From the NCBI RefSeq assembly GCF_024970185.1, contig NZ_CP103965.1, positions 4,150,001 through 4,214,000 of the forward strand: a DNA stretch of 64,000 nucleotides, written 5' to 3'. The notes under the pieces are model-generated. The model saw only the letters and a program-made list of their open reading frames with translations, was not told the DNA's origin and made no database searches. Made by a program: the position numbers and the translations under genes. The stretch comes from Pseudomonas sp. N3-W. Its GTDB lineage: Bacteria; Pseudomonadota; Gammaproteobacteria; Pseudomonadales; Pseudomonadaceae. This document shows positions 9,767 to 19,436 of this stretch, piece by piece (positions within the stretch are counted from its first letter, which is position 1; each line of letters opens with the position of its first letter).

Positions 9767-11149
9767 TCAGTCAGCCAGACGCCAAGTCGTGCCGCCCTTG
9801 CCGTCTTCCAGCGCCACGCCCATGGTGGTGAGCTGGTCGCGGATGCGGTCGGATTCGGCCCAGTCTTTGCCGGCGCGTGCTGCCAGACGCGCCTGAATCA
9901 GCGCATCAACTTCAGCTGCGTCAACACGGCCTTCAGCGCCGGCCTGCAAGAAGTCATCGGCTTCGAGCTGCAACACGCCCAGCACGCTGGCCAGTTCCTT
10001 CAAGCGCGCTGCCAGACCGGCCGCTGCGTTCAGATCGCTATCGCGCAGGCGGTTGATCTCGCGCACCATTTCGAACAGCACCGCGCAGGCTTCCGGCGTG
10101 CCGAAGTCGTCGTTCATCACCTGAGTGAAGCGTTCGACAAAGGCTTCGCCGCCAGCCGGCGCCACGTTCGGCAGGCCTTTCAACGCGTGGTAGAAACGCT
10201 CCAGGGCGCCTTTGGCGTCCTTGAGGTTGTCTTCCGAATAGTTGATCGCGCTGCGGTAGTGGCTTGACACCAGCAAGTAACGCACGACTTCCGGGTGGTA
10301 CTTTTCCAGCACGTCGCGAATGGTGAAGAAGTTGTTCAAGGACTTGGACATCTTCTCGCCATTGATGCGAATCATGCCGCAATGCATCCACGCGTTGGCG
10401 TAAGTCTTGCCGGTGGCCGCTTCGCTCTGGGCGATTTCGTTTTCATGGTGCGGGAACTCAAGGTCGCTGCCGCCGCCATGAATGTCGAACGTCTCGCCCA
10501 GGCAGCAGGTCGACATCACCGAGCACTCGATGTGCCAGCCCGGACGACCGTCGCCCCACGGCGACGCCCAGCTCGGCTCGCCCGGCTTGGCGCCTTTCCA
10601 CAGCACGAAGTCCAGCGGGTCCTGTTTCGACTCGTCGACTTCGATCCGCGCGCCGATGCGCAGGTCTTCGATCTTCTTGCGCGACAGCTTGCCGTAGCCC
10701 ATGAATTTGGCGACGCGGTAATACACGTCACCATTGCCCGGCGCGTAGGCGTAGCCCTTGTCGATCAGGGTCTGGATCATCGCGTGCATGCCGGCGATGT
10801 GGCCGGTGGCGCGCGGCTCCATGTCCGGCTTCTTGATGTTCAGGCGCGCTTCGTCTTCGTGCATCGCCGCGATCATGCGCTCGGTCAACGCTTCGAACGA
10901 CTCGCCGTTTTCACGGGCGCGATTGATGATCTTGTCGTCGATGTCGGTGATGTTGCGCACGTAGGTCAGGTCGTAGCCGCTGAACCGCAACCAGCGGGTC
11001 ACCAGGTCGAACGCGACCATGCTGCGGCCATGGCCCAGGTGGCAGTAGTCGTACACGGTCATCCCGCAGACGTACATGCGCACCTTGTTGCCATCCAGCG
11101 GCTTGAAGACTTCTTTGCTCTTGGTGAGCGTGTTGTAGATCGTTAGCAC
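9767..11149 (-). CDS. cysS: Cysteinyl-tRNA synthetase
   Basis: Class I aminoacyl-tRNA synthetase charging tRNA-Cys, 460 residues (E. coli 461). The zinc-ligand/entry segment [18 protein letters not shown] contains the HIGH-box variant HLGH, and KMSKSLNN is the KMSKS loop. The zinc site includes the later ECSVMS and HHENE region. The start is GTG, supported by AAGGAA seven bases upstream. It follows glnS by 18 bases in the same direction, so the two are probably co-transcribed. Confidence 0.97.
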   Translation of the reverse strand: MLTIYNTLTKSKEVFKPLDGNKVRMYVCGMTVYDYCHLGHGRSMVAFDLVTRWLRFSGYDLTYVRNITDIDDKIINRARENGESFEALTERMIAAMHEDEARLNIKKPDMEPRATGHIAGMHAMIQTLIDKGYAYAPGNGDVYYRVAKFMGYGKLSRKKIEDLRIGARIEVDESKQDPLDFVLWKGAKPGEPSWASPWGDGRPGWHIECSVMSTCCLGETFDIHGGGSDLEFPHHENEIAQSEAATGKTYANAWMHCGMIRINGEKMSKSLNNFFTIRDVLEKYHPEVVRYLLVSSHYRSAINYSEDNLKDAKGALERFYHALKGLPNVAPAGGEAFVERFTQVMNDDFGTPEACAVLFEMVREINRLRDSDLNAAAGLAARLKELASVLGVLQLEADDFLQAGAEGRVDAAEVDALIQARLAARAGKDWAESDRIRDQLTTMGVALEDGKGGTTWRLAD

Positions 11150-11167
11150 AACAGTTTCCTTAAAGAA

Positions 11168-12868
11168 TCACTGGCCCCACGAGTCACGCAAGGTCACGGT
11201 ACGGTTGAATACCGGAGCGCCCGGTTTCGAGTCCTTGATATCCGCGCAGAAGTAACCTTCGCGCTCAAACTGGAAACGGTCTTCCGGCTGTGCGTTGCCC
11301 AGCGAAGGCTCGGCACGACAACCAGTGAGAACTTGCAGCGATTCAGGGTTGATGTTGTCCAGGAAACTGGCGCTGTCTTCAGCCTTTTCAGGGTTGGCCG
11401 AACGGAACAGACGATCGTACAGACGCACTTCGCACTCGACGCTGGCCGCCGCCGGCACCCAGTGGATCACGCCTTTGACCTTGCGGCCTTCAGGGTTCTT
11501 GCCCAGCGTTTCCGGGTCGTAGGAGCAACGCAGTTCGACGATGTTGCCATCGGCATCCTTGATCGCTTCGTCGGCACGGATCACGTAGCTGCCGCGCAGA
11601 CGCACTTCGCCGGTTGGCTCCAGGCGCTTGTAGCCTTTTGGCGGCTCTTCCATGAAATCATCGTGGTCGATGTAGATTTCACGGGCGAACGGCAGCTTGC
11701 GCACGCCCAGTTCTTCTTTCTGAGGATGACGTGGCAGTTCGAGGTTCTCGACCTGGTCTTCCGGGTAATTGGTGATCACCACTTTCAACGGACGCAGCAC
11801 GCACATGGCACGCGGAGCGTTCTGGTCCAGGTCCTGACGGATGCTGAACTCGAGCATGCCGAAATCGACGACGCCGTCAGAACGGTTGGTGCCGACCATG
11901 TCGCAGAAATTGCGGATCGACGCAGGCGTGTAGCCACGGCGGCGGAAGCCCGACAGCGTGGACATGCGCGGGTCATCCCAGCCGAGCACGTGCTTTTCAT
12001 CGACCAGTTGCTTGAGTTTACGCTTGCTGGTGATGGTGTAGTTCAGGTTCAGGCGGCTGAACTCGTACTGACGCGGGTGCGCCGGCACTGGCAAGGCGTC
12101 GAGGAACCAGTCGTACAGCGGACGGTGGCTTTCGAATTCCAGGGTGCAGATCGAGTGGGTGATGCCTTCGATGGCGTCCGACTGACCGTGGGTGAAGTCA
12201 TAGTTCGGGTAGATGCACCACTTGTCGCCAGTCTGGTGGTGGTGGGCGTGGCGGATGCGATACATGATCGGGTCGCGCAGGTTCATGTTCGGCGAGGCCA
12301 TGTCGATCTTGGCCCGCAACACGCGTGCGCCGTCAGCGAATTCGCCAGCCTTCATGCGGGCGAACCAGTCGAGGTTTTCTTCCACGGAGCGGTCACGGAA
12401 CGGGCTGTTCTTGCCCGGCTCGGTCAGGCTGCCACGGTATTCCTTGGCTTGCTCCGGGCTCAGGTCATCGACGTAGGCCTTGCCGGCCTTGATCAGCTCG
12501 ACGGCCCAGTCGTGCAACTGGTCGAAATATTGCGAGGCGTAGCGCACTTCGCCGGACCATTCAAAGCCCAGCCATTTGATGTCGCTTTCGATCGCGTCGA
12601 TGTATTCCTGGTCTTCCTTGGCCGGGTTGGTGTCGTCGAAACGCAGGTGCGTGACGCCGCCAAATTCCTGGGCCAGGCCGAAGTTCACGCAAATCGACTT
12701 GGCGTGACCAATGTGCAGGTAGCCGTTGGGCTCAGGCGGGAAACGGGTGACGATCTGCGTGTGCTTACCCGAGTCCAGGTCTGCCTGGATGATCGGCCGC
12801 AGGAAGTTGACCGGCACGGCTGGGCCGGTCTTGGCATTCGAGGTAGGGTCGACAGTGGGCTTGCTCAT
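11168..12868 (-). CDS. glnS: Glutaminyl-tRNA synthetase
   Basis: Class I synthetase that charges tRNA-Gln directly, 566 residues (E. coli 554). HIGH box at [20 protein letters not shown]-like [10 protein letters not shown], and two C-terminal anticodon-binding beta barrels (the segment with [16 protein letters not shown]). The ATG at 12868 (MSKPTVDP) was chosen over an upstream in-frame codon because AAGGATCC lies just before it and upstream residues are not family-like. It is divergent from ppiB. Confidence 0.97.
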   Translation of the reverse strand: MSKPTVDPTSNAKTGPAVPVNFLRPIIQADLDSGKHTQIVTRFPPEPNGYLHIGHAKSICVNFGLAQEFGGVTHLRFDDTNPAKEDQEYIDAIESDIKWLGFEWSGEVRYASQYFDQLHDWAVELIKAGKAYVDDLSPEQAKEYRGSLTEPGKNSPFRDRSVEENLDWFARMKAGEFADGARVLRAKIDMASPNMNLRDPIMYRIRHAHHHQTGDKWCIYPNYDFTHGQSDAIEGITHSICTLEFESHRPLYDWFLDALPVPAHPRQYEFSRLNLNYTITSKRKLKQLVDEKHVLGWDDPRMSTLSGFRRRGYTPASIRNFCDMVGTNRSDGVVDFGMLEFSIRQDLDQNAPRAMCVLRPLKVVITNYPEDQVENLELPRHPQKEELGVRKLPFAREIYIDHDDFMEEPPKGYKRLEPTGEVRLRGSYVIRADEAIKDADGNIVELRCSYDPETLGKNPEGRKVKGVIHWVPAAASVECEVRLYDRLFRSANPEKAEDSASFLDNINPESLQVLTGCRAEPSLGNAQPEDRFQFEREGYFCADIKDSKPGAPVFNRTVTLRDSWGQ

Positions 12869-13119
12869 TAGGATCCTTGAACATACAAGTGCGTGGCCGG
12901 AACGAAAGGCCTGACAAAACAAAGCCGCTATCATAGCCGATGCCGTCAAGCCGCTGACAGAGCAGGCCCTAAATCAGGTGCGTTTAATCCACCTGTTTTG
13001 AAAAACTGCCTCGAAATTAACGCCTGTCGCGCTAAACTGCGCACCTTGGTCGAAACAGACCAGACCGGTTGCGGGCTCAAACGCCCCGAAACCCACGAAT
13101 TCATAAAAGAGTACCGATC

Positions 13120-13623
13120 ATGACCCAAGTCAAACTGACCACCAACCATGGCGACATCGTCCTGGAACTGAACGCTGAAAAGGCACCGATCACCGTTGCC
13201 AACTTCATCGAATACGTCAAGGCCGGCCACTACGAAAACACTGTATTCCACCGTGTCATCGGCAACTTCATGATCCAGGGCGGCGGTTTCGAGCCAGGCA
13301 TGAAAGAAAAGAAAGACAAGCGCCCAAGCATCCAGAACGAAGCCGACAACGGCCTGCCGAACGAGAAGTACACCGTGGCCATGGCGCGCACCATGGAGCC
13401 GCATTCGGCTTCCGCCCAGTTCTTCATCAACGTCGCTGACAACAGCTTCCTGAACCACAGCGGCAAGAACGTTCAGGGCTGGGGCTACGCAGTATTCGCC
13501 AAAGTCGTTGCAGGCACCGACGTTGTTGACAAGATCAAAGGGGTTTCCACCACTTCCAAGGCCGGCCACCAGGACGTGCCAGCAGACGACGTGATCATCG
13601 AGAAAGCCGAGATCATTGAGTGA
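13120..13623 (+). CDS. ppiB: Peptidyl-prolyl cis-trans isomerase B (cyclophilin type)
   Basis: A 167-residue single-domain cyclophilin without a signal peptide, so cytoplasmic; it speeds proline isomerisation in folding. Conserved segments [28 protein letters not shown] (catalytic Arg in FHRV, Gln/Gly in IQGGG) and [11 protein letters not shown] are all present. The ATG at 13120 starts [13 protein letters not shown], the usual N-terminus. The stop overlaps the lpxH start. Confidence 0.96.
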   Translation: MTQVKLTTNHGDIVLELNAEKAPITVANFIEYVKAGHYENTVFHRVIGNFMIQGGGFEPGMKEKKDKRPSIQNEADNGLPNEKYTVAMARTMEPHSASAQFFINVADNSFLNHSGKNVQGWGYAVFAKVVAGTDVVDKIKGVSTTSKAGHQDVPADDVIIEKAEIIE

Positions 13624-14372
13624 TACTGCTGATTTCAGATTTGCATCTGGAAGAGGAGCGCCCGGACATCACCCGGGCGTTTCTGGATTTGCTCGCCGGA
13701 CGTGCCCGCTTGGCGAGTGCGTTGTACATCCTGGGCGACTTTTTCGAGGTGTGGATTGGCGATGACGCCATGACGCCCTTCCAGCGCTCCATCTGCCAGG
13801 CCCTGCGCGATCTCAGCGACAGCGGCACGGCCATCTTTCTGATGCATGGCAACCGCGACTTCCTGCTCGGCAAGGCCTTCTGTAAACAGGCCGGCTGCAC
13901 GTTGTTGAAGGACCCGAGTGTCGTGCAGTTAAACGGCGAGCCAGTACTGCTGATGCACGGCGACAGCCTCTGCACCCGCGACGAAGGCTATATGAAGCTG
14001 CGTCGTTACCTGCGCAACCCCATCACCCTGTTCATCCTGCGGCACCTGCCCTTGAGCACCCGGCACACACTGGCGCGCAAGCTGCGCAGCGAAAGCCGGA
14101 CACAAGTGCGGATGAAGGCCAATGACATTGTCGATGTCACGCCGGACGAAGTACCGCGGATCATGCAACAGTTTGGGGTAAAGACCCTGATCCACGGCCA
14201 CACCCACCGCCCCGCCATTCACAAGTTGCAGATTGGCGAGCAGGCGGCCAGACGCATTGTGCTGGGGGATTGGGACCGCCAGGGTTGGGCGTTGCAGGTG
14301 GACGAGAACGGGTTTGCCCTGGCGCCGTTTGATTTTGCGCCACCGCCGCAACTGGCCGCACCCACCCACTAA
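13620..14372 (+). CDS. lpxH: UDP-2,3-diacylglucosamine diphosphatase
   Basis: Lipid A pathway enzyme that hydrolyses UDP-2,3-diacylglucosamine to lipid X and UMP at the inner membrane face. It has 250 residues and shows every calcineurin-like metallophosphoesterase motif: SDLHL, GDFFE, HGNRD, MHGDS and GHTHRP, which together hold the two Mn ions. The start is GTG within GTGA, overlapping the ppiB stop, which indicates translational coupling. The C-terminal tail is proline-rich. Confidence 0.96.
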   Translation: MILLISDLHLEEERPDITRAFLDLLAGRARLASALYILGDFFEVWIGDDAMTPFQRSICQALRDLSDSGTAIFLMHGNRDFLLGKAFCKQAGCTLLKDPSVVQLNGEPVLLMHGDSLCTRDEGYMKLRRYLRNPITLFILRHLPLSTRHTLARKLRSESRTQVRMKANDIVDVTPDEVPRIMQQFGVKTLIHGHTHRPAIHKLQIGEQAARRIVLGDWDRQGWALQVDENGFALAPFDFAPPPQLAAPTH

Positions 14373-14390
14373 CGACCAAACACAAAACCC

Positions 14391-14480
14391 TGTGGGAGCG
14401 AGCCTGCTCGCGAAGACGGACTCATATTCAACCTCTTCATCGAATGTTAAGCCGCTTTCGCGAGCAGGCTCGCTCCCACA
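14391..14480. repeat. REPIN (paired REP)
   Basis: TGTGGGAGCGAGCCTGCTCG at 14391 is mirrored by CGAGCAGGCTCGCTCCCACA ending at 14480, between the convergent lpxH and emrB-like genes. Confidence 0.92.
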
Positions 14481-14498
14481 TTATTGACCGCGCTGCAA

Positions 14499-16028
14499 TC
14501 AGTGACCGGAGGCCGCAGGCCCAGCCTTCGCCGCAAATGGGGGTTTGGCCAGCCATACGATCAGCATCAACCCCATGAATCCCCAGCCCAGCAGCGTGAA
14601 ATAATCCACGGTGGAGAGCATATACGCCTGGCTGGTCAGCACCTGATCGAGCTGCGCATACGCCGGGGTCCCCGCCCCCCCCAGGGAGTGCAAGGCATCT
14701 CGGGTCGCCGGGTCATAGGCGGTGATGCTTTCGCTCAGGTACGCATGATGCTGATCAGCCCGACGAATCCAGATCCAGGTGGTCAGTGATGCCGCAAAGC
14801 TGCCGCCCAGGGTCCGCAGGAACGTCGCCAGGCCGGCGCCATCGGCAATCTGGCTCGGCGGCAAGTCGGACATCAGAATGCTCAGGGTCGGCATGAAGAA
14901 CAGCGCCACGCCAATGCCCATGAACAGCTGCACCAGAGCGATGTGCTGGAAGTCCACCTCGTTGGTGAAGCCGGCGCGCATGAAGCAGCTCAGGCCAATC
15001 GCCAGGAACGCCAGCCCGGCCAGCAGACGCAGGTCGAACTTGTGCGCGTACTTGCCGACAAAGGGCGACATCAACACCGGCAGAATCCCGATCGGCGCCA
15101 CCGCCAGCCCGGCCCAGGTCGCCGTATAACCCATCTGGGTTTGCAGCCACTGCGGCAGGATCAGGTTGATGCCGAAGAACCCGGCGTAACCCAGCACCAG
15201 CACAATCGTGCCAATACGGAAGTTGCGATAGGCAAACAGCCGCAGATTCACCACCGGATGCTTGTCGGTCATCTCCCAGATCACAAACACCGCCAGCGCA
15301 ATCACCGACACCGCCGCACCGATGACGATGAAATTCGACTCGAACCAGTCCAGGTCATTGCCCTTGTCGAGGATCACCTGCAAAGCGCCCACGCCAATGA
15401 TCAGCGAGATCAGACCGACGTAGTCCATCGGCTGGCGACTGGTTTCCACCGGGCGCGCCTTGAGCTGCGAGCGCACCACCATCACCGCGAAAATCCCGAT
15501 CGGCACATTGATGAAGAAGATCCACGGCCAGCTATAACTGTCCGTAATCCAGCCACCCAGGATCGGGCCGGCAATCGGCGCCACCACCGTGACCATCGCC
15601 AGCAACGCCAGGGCCATGCCACGCCTGGCGGGGGGATAGACCGCTATCAGCAGCGTCTGGGTCATCGGGTACAGCGGACCGGCCACCAGGCCTTGAACCA
15701 CCCGGAAAACAATCAGCTCGGGCATCGAAGTCGAGATACCACACAGAAACGATGCCAGCACAAACAGGATCGTGGCCCAGAGAAACAGCTTCACCTCGCC
15801 GAAACGCCGGCTGAGCCAACCGGTCAGCGGCAGCGCAATGGCGTTGCTCACGGCAAACGAGGTGATGACCCAGGTGCCCTGCTCCGAACTCACGCCCAGG
15901 TTGCCGGAAATCGTCGGCAAGGCCACGTTGGCGATGGTGGTATCGAGCACTTGCATGAAGGTCGCCAGCGACAGGCCAATGGTGGCGAGCACCAGGCTGG
16001 GCGGCGTGAAAGACGCGTTATTGCTCAT
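14499..16028 (-). CDS. emrB: EmrB/QacA-type drug:H+ antiporter (DHA2 family MFS)
   Basis: Inner-membrane pump of a tripartite efflux system; 509 residues, about 14 transmembrane helices. The N-terminal helix holds LATFMQVLDTTIANVALPTI, the DHA2 motif with its membrane-buried Asp, followed by WVITSFAVSNAIALPLTGWL and the loop GWLSRRFGEVK. It is last in an operon with marR, an outer-membrane factor and an EmrA-type adaptor, the same order as a known Pseudomonas efflux locus. Likely substrates are hydrophobic drugs or weak acids, inferred from the family only. Confidence 0.93.
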   Translation of the reverse strand: MSNNASFTPPSLVLATIGLSLATFMQVLDTTIANVALPTISGNLGVSSEQGTWVITSFAVSNAIALPLTGWLSRRFGEVKLFLWATILFVLASFLCGISTSMPELIVFRVVQGLVAGPLYPMTQTLLIAVYPPARRGMALALLAMVTVVAPIAGPILGGWITDSYSWPWIFFINVPIGIFAVMVVRSQLKARPVETSRQPMDYVGLISLIIGVGALQVILDKGNDLDWFESNFIVIGAAVSVIALAVFVIWEMTDKHPVVNLRLFAYRNFRIGTIVLVLGYAGFFGINLILPQWLQTQMGYTATWAGLAVAPIGILPVLMSPFVGKYAHKFDLRLLAGLAFLAIGLSCFMRAGFTNEVDFQHIALVQLFMGIGVALFFMPTLSILMSDLPPSQIADGAGLATFLRTLGGSFAASLTTWIWIRRADQHHAYLSESITAYDPATRDALHSLGGAGTPAYAQLDQVLTSQAYMLSTVDYFTLLGWGFMGLMLIVWLAKPPFAAKAGPAASGH

Positions 16029-16092
16029 CGCGAATCCTTTGAAACCGGGTGGGCGCCGCGCCCTTCAACGGCGCGGCTGACGGATTGGCGAA

Positions 16093-17310
16093 TCAGCGCT
16101 GTGCGGTTTTGCTGACGACGGCGCTGTTGTCATGGATCAATTGGGCGATCATTGCGTCGGCTTCGGCCAACTGACTGTCGTAGACATTGGTGCTGAACGA
16201 GGCCTTTTGCGGCGCCTGTTGCGCCAGCACCGGGCCGCTCTGGTCGCGCAGGCTCACATCGACCTGAGTCGACAGGCCGACCCGCAGTGGGTGCTTGGCC
16301 AGTTCGTCGGCGTTGATGTGAATCCGTACCGGCACACGCTGAACGATCTTGATCCAGTTACCGGTGGCGTTCTGCGCTGGCAGCAAGGCAAACGCGCTAC
16401 CGGTGCCGGCGCCGAGGCTGTCGATGGTGCCGCTGAATTTCACGTCGCTGCCGTACAGATCAGCCTCGATGTCCACCGGCTGGCCGATGCGCATGTCTCT
16501 CAGTTGGGTTTCCTTGAAGTTGGCGTCGATCCACAGTTGATCCAGCGGAATCACCGCCATCAGTGCGGTGCCCGGCTGAACCCGCTGGCCCAGTTGCACG
16601 GAACGTTTGGCGACATAACCGGTAACCGGTGCAATCAGCGTGCTGCGAGCATTGTTCAGGTACGCCTGACGCAGTTGCGCGGCGGCGGACATCACGTCCG
16701 GGTGCGACGACACCACGGTGTCATCGACCAGTGCGCTGGTGGTCTTGAGTTGTTGCTGAGCGTTGGCCAGGGCGTTTTGCGCCGAGGTCAGGTCATCACG
16801 AGCGTGAGACAGTTCTTCCTGGGAAATCGCGCCGCCAGCGGCGAGGTTTTTCCGGCGGTTGAAGTTGTCCTGGGCTTTCTGCACGTTGGCCTGCTGGGCA
16901 TTGACCTGCGCCTTCATGCCATCGACGTTGCTGTACAGGCCGCGAACCTGGCGCACGGTGCGCGCCAGATTGGCCTGGGCACTTTGCAGGCCGACCTGGG
17001 CATCGTTCGGGTCGAAGTTGACCAGTACCTGGCCTTCGTGAACCAGATCGCCATCATCGGCGCCGATGCTGACCACGGTGCCGGTGACCAACGGGGTGAT
17101 TTCCACCACGTTGCCGTTCACGTAGGCGTCGTCGGTGCTTTCGTTCCAGCGTCCGTAAAACTCGTGATATGCCCAGACGCCAGCGCCGGCGAGGAGCACC
17201 AGAATCACCAGCACCGTCAGCATGACCTTGCGTTTGCGCGGGTTGCTGGTATCCGGTGCCTTGTCAGACGCTTGATTGGATGGAGCAGTATTTGTTTCGG
17301 CATTGGCCAT
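16093..17310 (-). CDS. emrA: EmrA-type membrane fusion (HlyD family) adaptor
   Basis: Periplasmic adaptor linking the inner-membrane pump to the outer-membrane channel, 405 residues. A cytoplasmic N-terminus is followed by one membrane helix (VMLTVLVILVLLAGAGVWAY, about residues 29-48), then a split lipoyl/barrel-sandwich domain (DDAYVNGNVVEITPLVTGTV and LIAPVTGYVAKRSVQLGQRV). A long alpha-helical hairpin (about 110-190) contacts the channel. It lies 15 bases after the outer-membrane factor gene and 64 bases before emrB. Confidence 0.94.
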   Translation of the reverse strand: MANAETNTAPSNQASDKAPDTSNPRKRKVMLTVLVILVLLAGAGVWAYHEFYGRWNESTDDAYVNGNVVEITPLVTGTVVSIGADDGDLVHEGQVLVNFDPNDAQVGLQSAQANLARTVRQVRGLYSNVDGMKAQVNAQQANVQKAQDNFNRRKNLAAGGAISQEELSHARDDLTSAQNALANAQQQLKTTSALVDDTVVSSHPDVMSAAAQLRQAYLNNARSTLIAPVTGYVAKRSVQLGQRVQPGTALMAVIPLDQLWIDANFKETQLRDMRIGQPVDIEADLYGSDVKFSGTIDSLGAGTGSAFALLPAQNATGNWIKIVQRVPVRIHINADELAKHPLRVGLSTQVDVSLRDQSGPVLAQQAPQKASFSTNVYDSQLAEADAMIAQLIHDNSAVVSKTAQR

Positions 17311-17325
17311 GACAGTTACCTTGAA

Positions 17326-18795
17326 TTAGTTGTTCAGCTTGGCTGGAGCTGGGGTGGCCGAGGCGATGGTTTCACTCTGGAAACCGCCGCCCAGCGCCTG
17401 CATCAGTTGGATCGACAAGTCGATCTGCTCGGCATTCAGGTTGGCCAGCTGACGCTGGGCCTGGAGCAGTTGCTGCTCGATGCTGAGCACGTCCAGGTAG
17501 TTACCGATGCCGGAACCGTAGCGCTGGACCACGGTGTTGTAAGAGTCCTGGGCAATCTCGGTGGCGTGTTGCTGCGCACCGATCTGGCGGCCGATATCAC
17601 GCAACTGGTTGATGGTGTCGCTGACATCGCCCAGGGCCTTGACCAGACTTTTGTTGTACTGCGCCACGGCCAGATCGTAATCGGCATCCTTGGCATCGAG
17701 GTTGGCGCGCAAACGGCCACCGTCGAAAATCGGCACCGAAATCGTCGGTGCGATGCTGAAGAAGCGACTGGCAGAACCGAACATCGCATCACCCAGTAAC
17801 GATTCGGCACCGGCCGAGGCGCTAAGGTTCAGGTTGGGGTAGAACTGAGTCTTGCTGGCAGCAATGTTCTTGCTCGCCGCCTCGACCCGCCAGCGGGCTG
17901 CGACCAGATCCGGGCGACGACCAAGCAGTTCTGCCGGCAGCACCGACGGCAAGGCCACGGCGCTGGACTGCAGGATGTTTGGCCGGGCGATCTCATTGCC
18001 GCGATCCGGGCCTTTGCCGAGCAACACCGCCAGGGCAATTTTCGCGCTGTTCAGGCGCTTTTCGGCGTCGATCAGGTTGGCCTCGGAAGTCGCTTCCAGG
18101 CTCTCGGTCTGCTGCAGCTGATATTGACTGTCGATGCCGGCACTCAGGCGGCGCTGGCTCAGATCAAGCATCTGCCGGGTGCGTTTGAGGTCGTCATTGG
18201 ACAGGTCATAAACAATGTGCGCCTGGCCCAGATCGCTGTAGGCACGGGCGACATCGGCGGCCAGGGTCAACTGCGCGGACTGTTGATCAACCTCAGCGGC
18301 GCGGGCCTGGCCCAACGCAGCTTCCCAGGCGTCACGCTGGCCGCCCCAGAGGTCGAAGTTGTAATTGAAGGTGGCGCTGACGTTGCGCACGGTGTCATAG
18401 ATGTCGCCCCGGCCACTCGGGTCCTGGTCCTTGGCCAGACGCGCACGCGTCACGCTGGCGCCGGCATCCAGCGTCGGCATCCGCGCGGCATCGGCGGCAT
18501 AGGCTGCGGCGCTGGCCTGATGGGCGCGGGCTTCGGCAATCTGCATGTCCGGGCTATCGTGCAGCGCTTCGCGGATCAGGCCGTCGAGCTGCGGGTCACC
18601 CAGGCTGGTCCACCAGTCTTTTTTCGGCCATGCCGCTGGCGACAGCGTCACACCGGTCAGCGACTGCCCGGCGTTCAGACTCTTGGCTTGCAGGTTGACG
18701 CCCTGGGTGTTCAAACCACTGTAACTGGCGCAACCGGCCAGGCTCATGGCCAGCAGCACCAGGCTCAGGCGGGTACGAAATACTTTACTGCTCAT
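17326..18795 (-). CDS. Outer-membrane efflux lipoprotein (OprM/NodT family)
   Basis: TolC-like channel subunit, 489 residues. The signal peptide ends in a lipobox LAGC, so the mature protein is anchored by an acylated cysteine. Two repeated TolC-type domains follow, with typical segments such as DPQLDGLIREAL, RRPDLVAARWRVEAASKNI and QLRDIGRQIGAQQHATEIA. The start overlaps the marR stop by four bases. It should complete the EmrAB pump across the outer membrane. Confidence 0.94.
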   Translation of the reverse strand: MSSKVFRTRLSLVLLAMSLAGCASYSGLNTQGVNLQAKSLNAGQSLTGVTLSPAAWPKKDWWTSLGDPQLDGLIREALHDSPDMQIAEARAHQASAAAYAADAARMPTLDAGASVTRARLAKDQDPSGRGDIYDTVRNVSATFNYNFDLWGGQRDAWEAALGQARAAEVDQQSAQLTLAADVARAYSDLGQAHIVYDLSNDDLKRTRQMLDLSQRRLSAGIDSQYQLQQTESLEATSEANLIDAEKRLNSAKIALAVLLGKGPDRGNEIARPNILQSSAVALPSVLPAELLGRRPDLVAARWRVEAASKNIAASKTQFYPNLNLSASAGAESLLGDAMFGSASRFFSIAPTISVPIFDGGRLRANLDAKDADYDLAVAQYNKSLVKALGDVSDTINQLRDIGRQIGAQQHATEIAQDSYNTVVQRYGSGIGNYLDVLSIEQQLLQAQRQLANLNAEQIDLSIQLMQALGGGFQSETIASATPAPAKLNN

Positions 18796-19265
18796 TTATC
18801 ACCTACCCGCTGCACGGTGATCGGGTCACCGGCTGCCAGCAAAATTTTCTTGAGGATCTGTTCCAGGGTTTGCAGCTCAGCGGGGCTGATGGCCCCCGCC
18901 AGTTCATTCATTGCTTCAGCACCGATGTGCGGCAGACGGTCGGCGAGCTTCTGGCCCTCTTCGGTCAGCATCAACTGCACCTGACGCCGGTCCGCCTCGG
19001 AGCGTTGGCGGGCGAGGAAACCTTTCTGCTCCAGACGGTCGAGCATGCGTGTCATCGAACCGCTGTCCAGGGACAGGTGACGGCACAGCTCGGCCGGCGT
19101 ATCGACGCCGTACTGGGCCATGATGATCAGCACCTTGAACTGCGCGGCGGTAATGCCGTGGGGTTCCATGTGCGAGTCGATGATCCGGTCCTTGAGCAAC
19201 GCAGCGCGCCCAAGCAGGAGCCCGAGGTGGCAATTGCGGAAATCGTCTGGGGTGAAATGCTTCAT
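18792..19265 (-). CDS. MarR-family transcriptional regulator of the efflux operon
   Basis: A 157-residue winged-helix repressor. The DNA-binding core includes TAAQFKVLIIMAQYGVDTPAEL, then SLDSGSMTRMLDRLEQKGFL and the wing RQRSEADRRQVQLMLTEEG. It is first in the operon and precedes two perfect 12-bp palindromes at the promoter, so it very probably autoregulates and is relieved by a pump substrate. GGTGGA before the ATG supports this start. Confidence 0.94.
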   Translation of the reverse strand: MKHFTPDDFRNCHLGLLLGRAALLKDRIIDSHMEPHGITAAQFKVLIIMAQYGVDTPAELCRHLSLDSGSMTRMLDRLEQKGFLARQRSEADRRQVQLMLTEEGQKLADRLPHIGAEAMNELAGAISPAELQTLEQILKKILLAAGDPITVQRVGDK

Positions 19266-19280
19266 CTGTCCACCATTTAG

Positions 19281-19335
19281 CTGCCTAGGCAGAGAATGTA
19301 TGACGAGATGTTACTGCCTAGGCAGCGAATGTCAA
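19281..19335 (-). promoter_or_regulatory. Efflux operon promoter with two MarR operators
   Basis: Read on the minus strand, TTGACA (19335-19330) and TAACAT (19313-19308) are 16 bases apart, a strong sigma-70 promoter. The palindrome CTGCCTAGGCAG fills the spacer (19314-19325). An identical copy (19281-19292) lies just upstream of the marR ribosome site, 33 bases away, about three helical turns. Both copies share the same flanking GAATGT. Binding would block polymerase twice over. Confidence 0.85.
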
Positions 19336-19436
19336 CGTAATAGTTAGGGTGCTTTGTATTTAGCTGATAAATGGCTGTAGAAGCACGGCGCGGTTCAGGG
19401 GTTTTGCACAATGCCTGGGCTATGCGCCTGCCGCAC

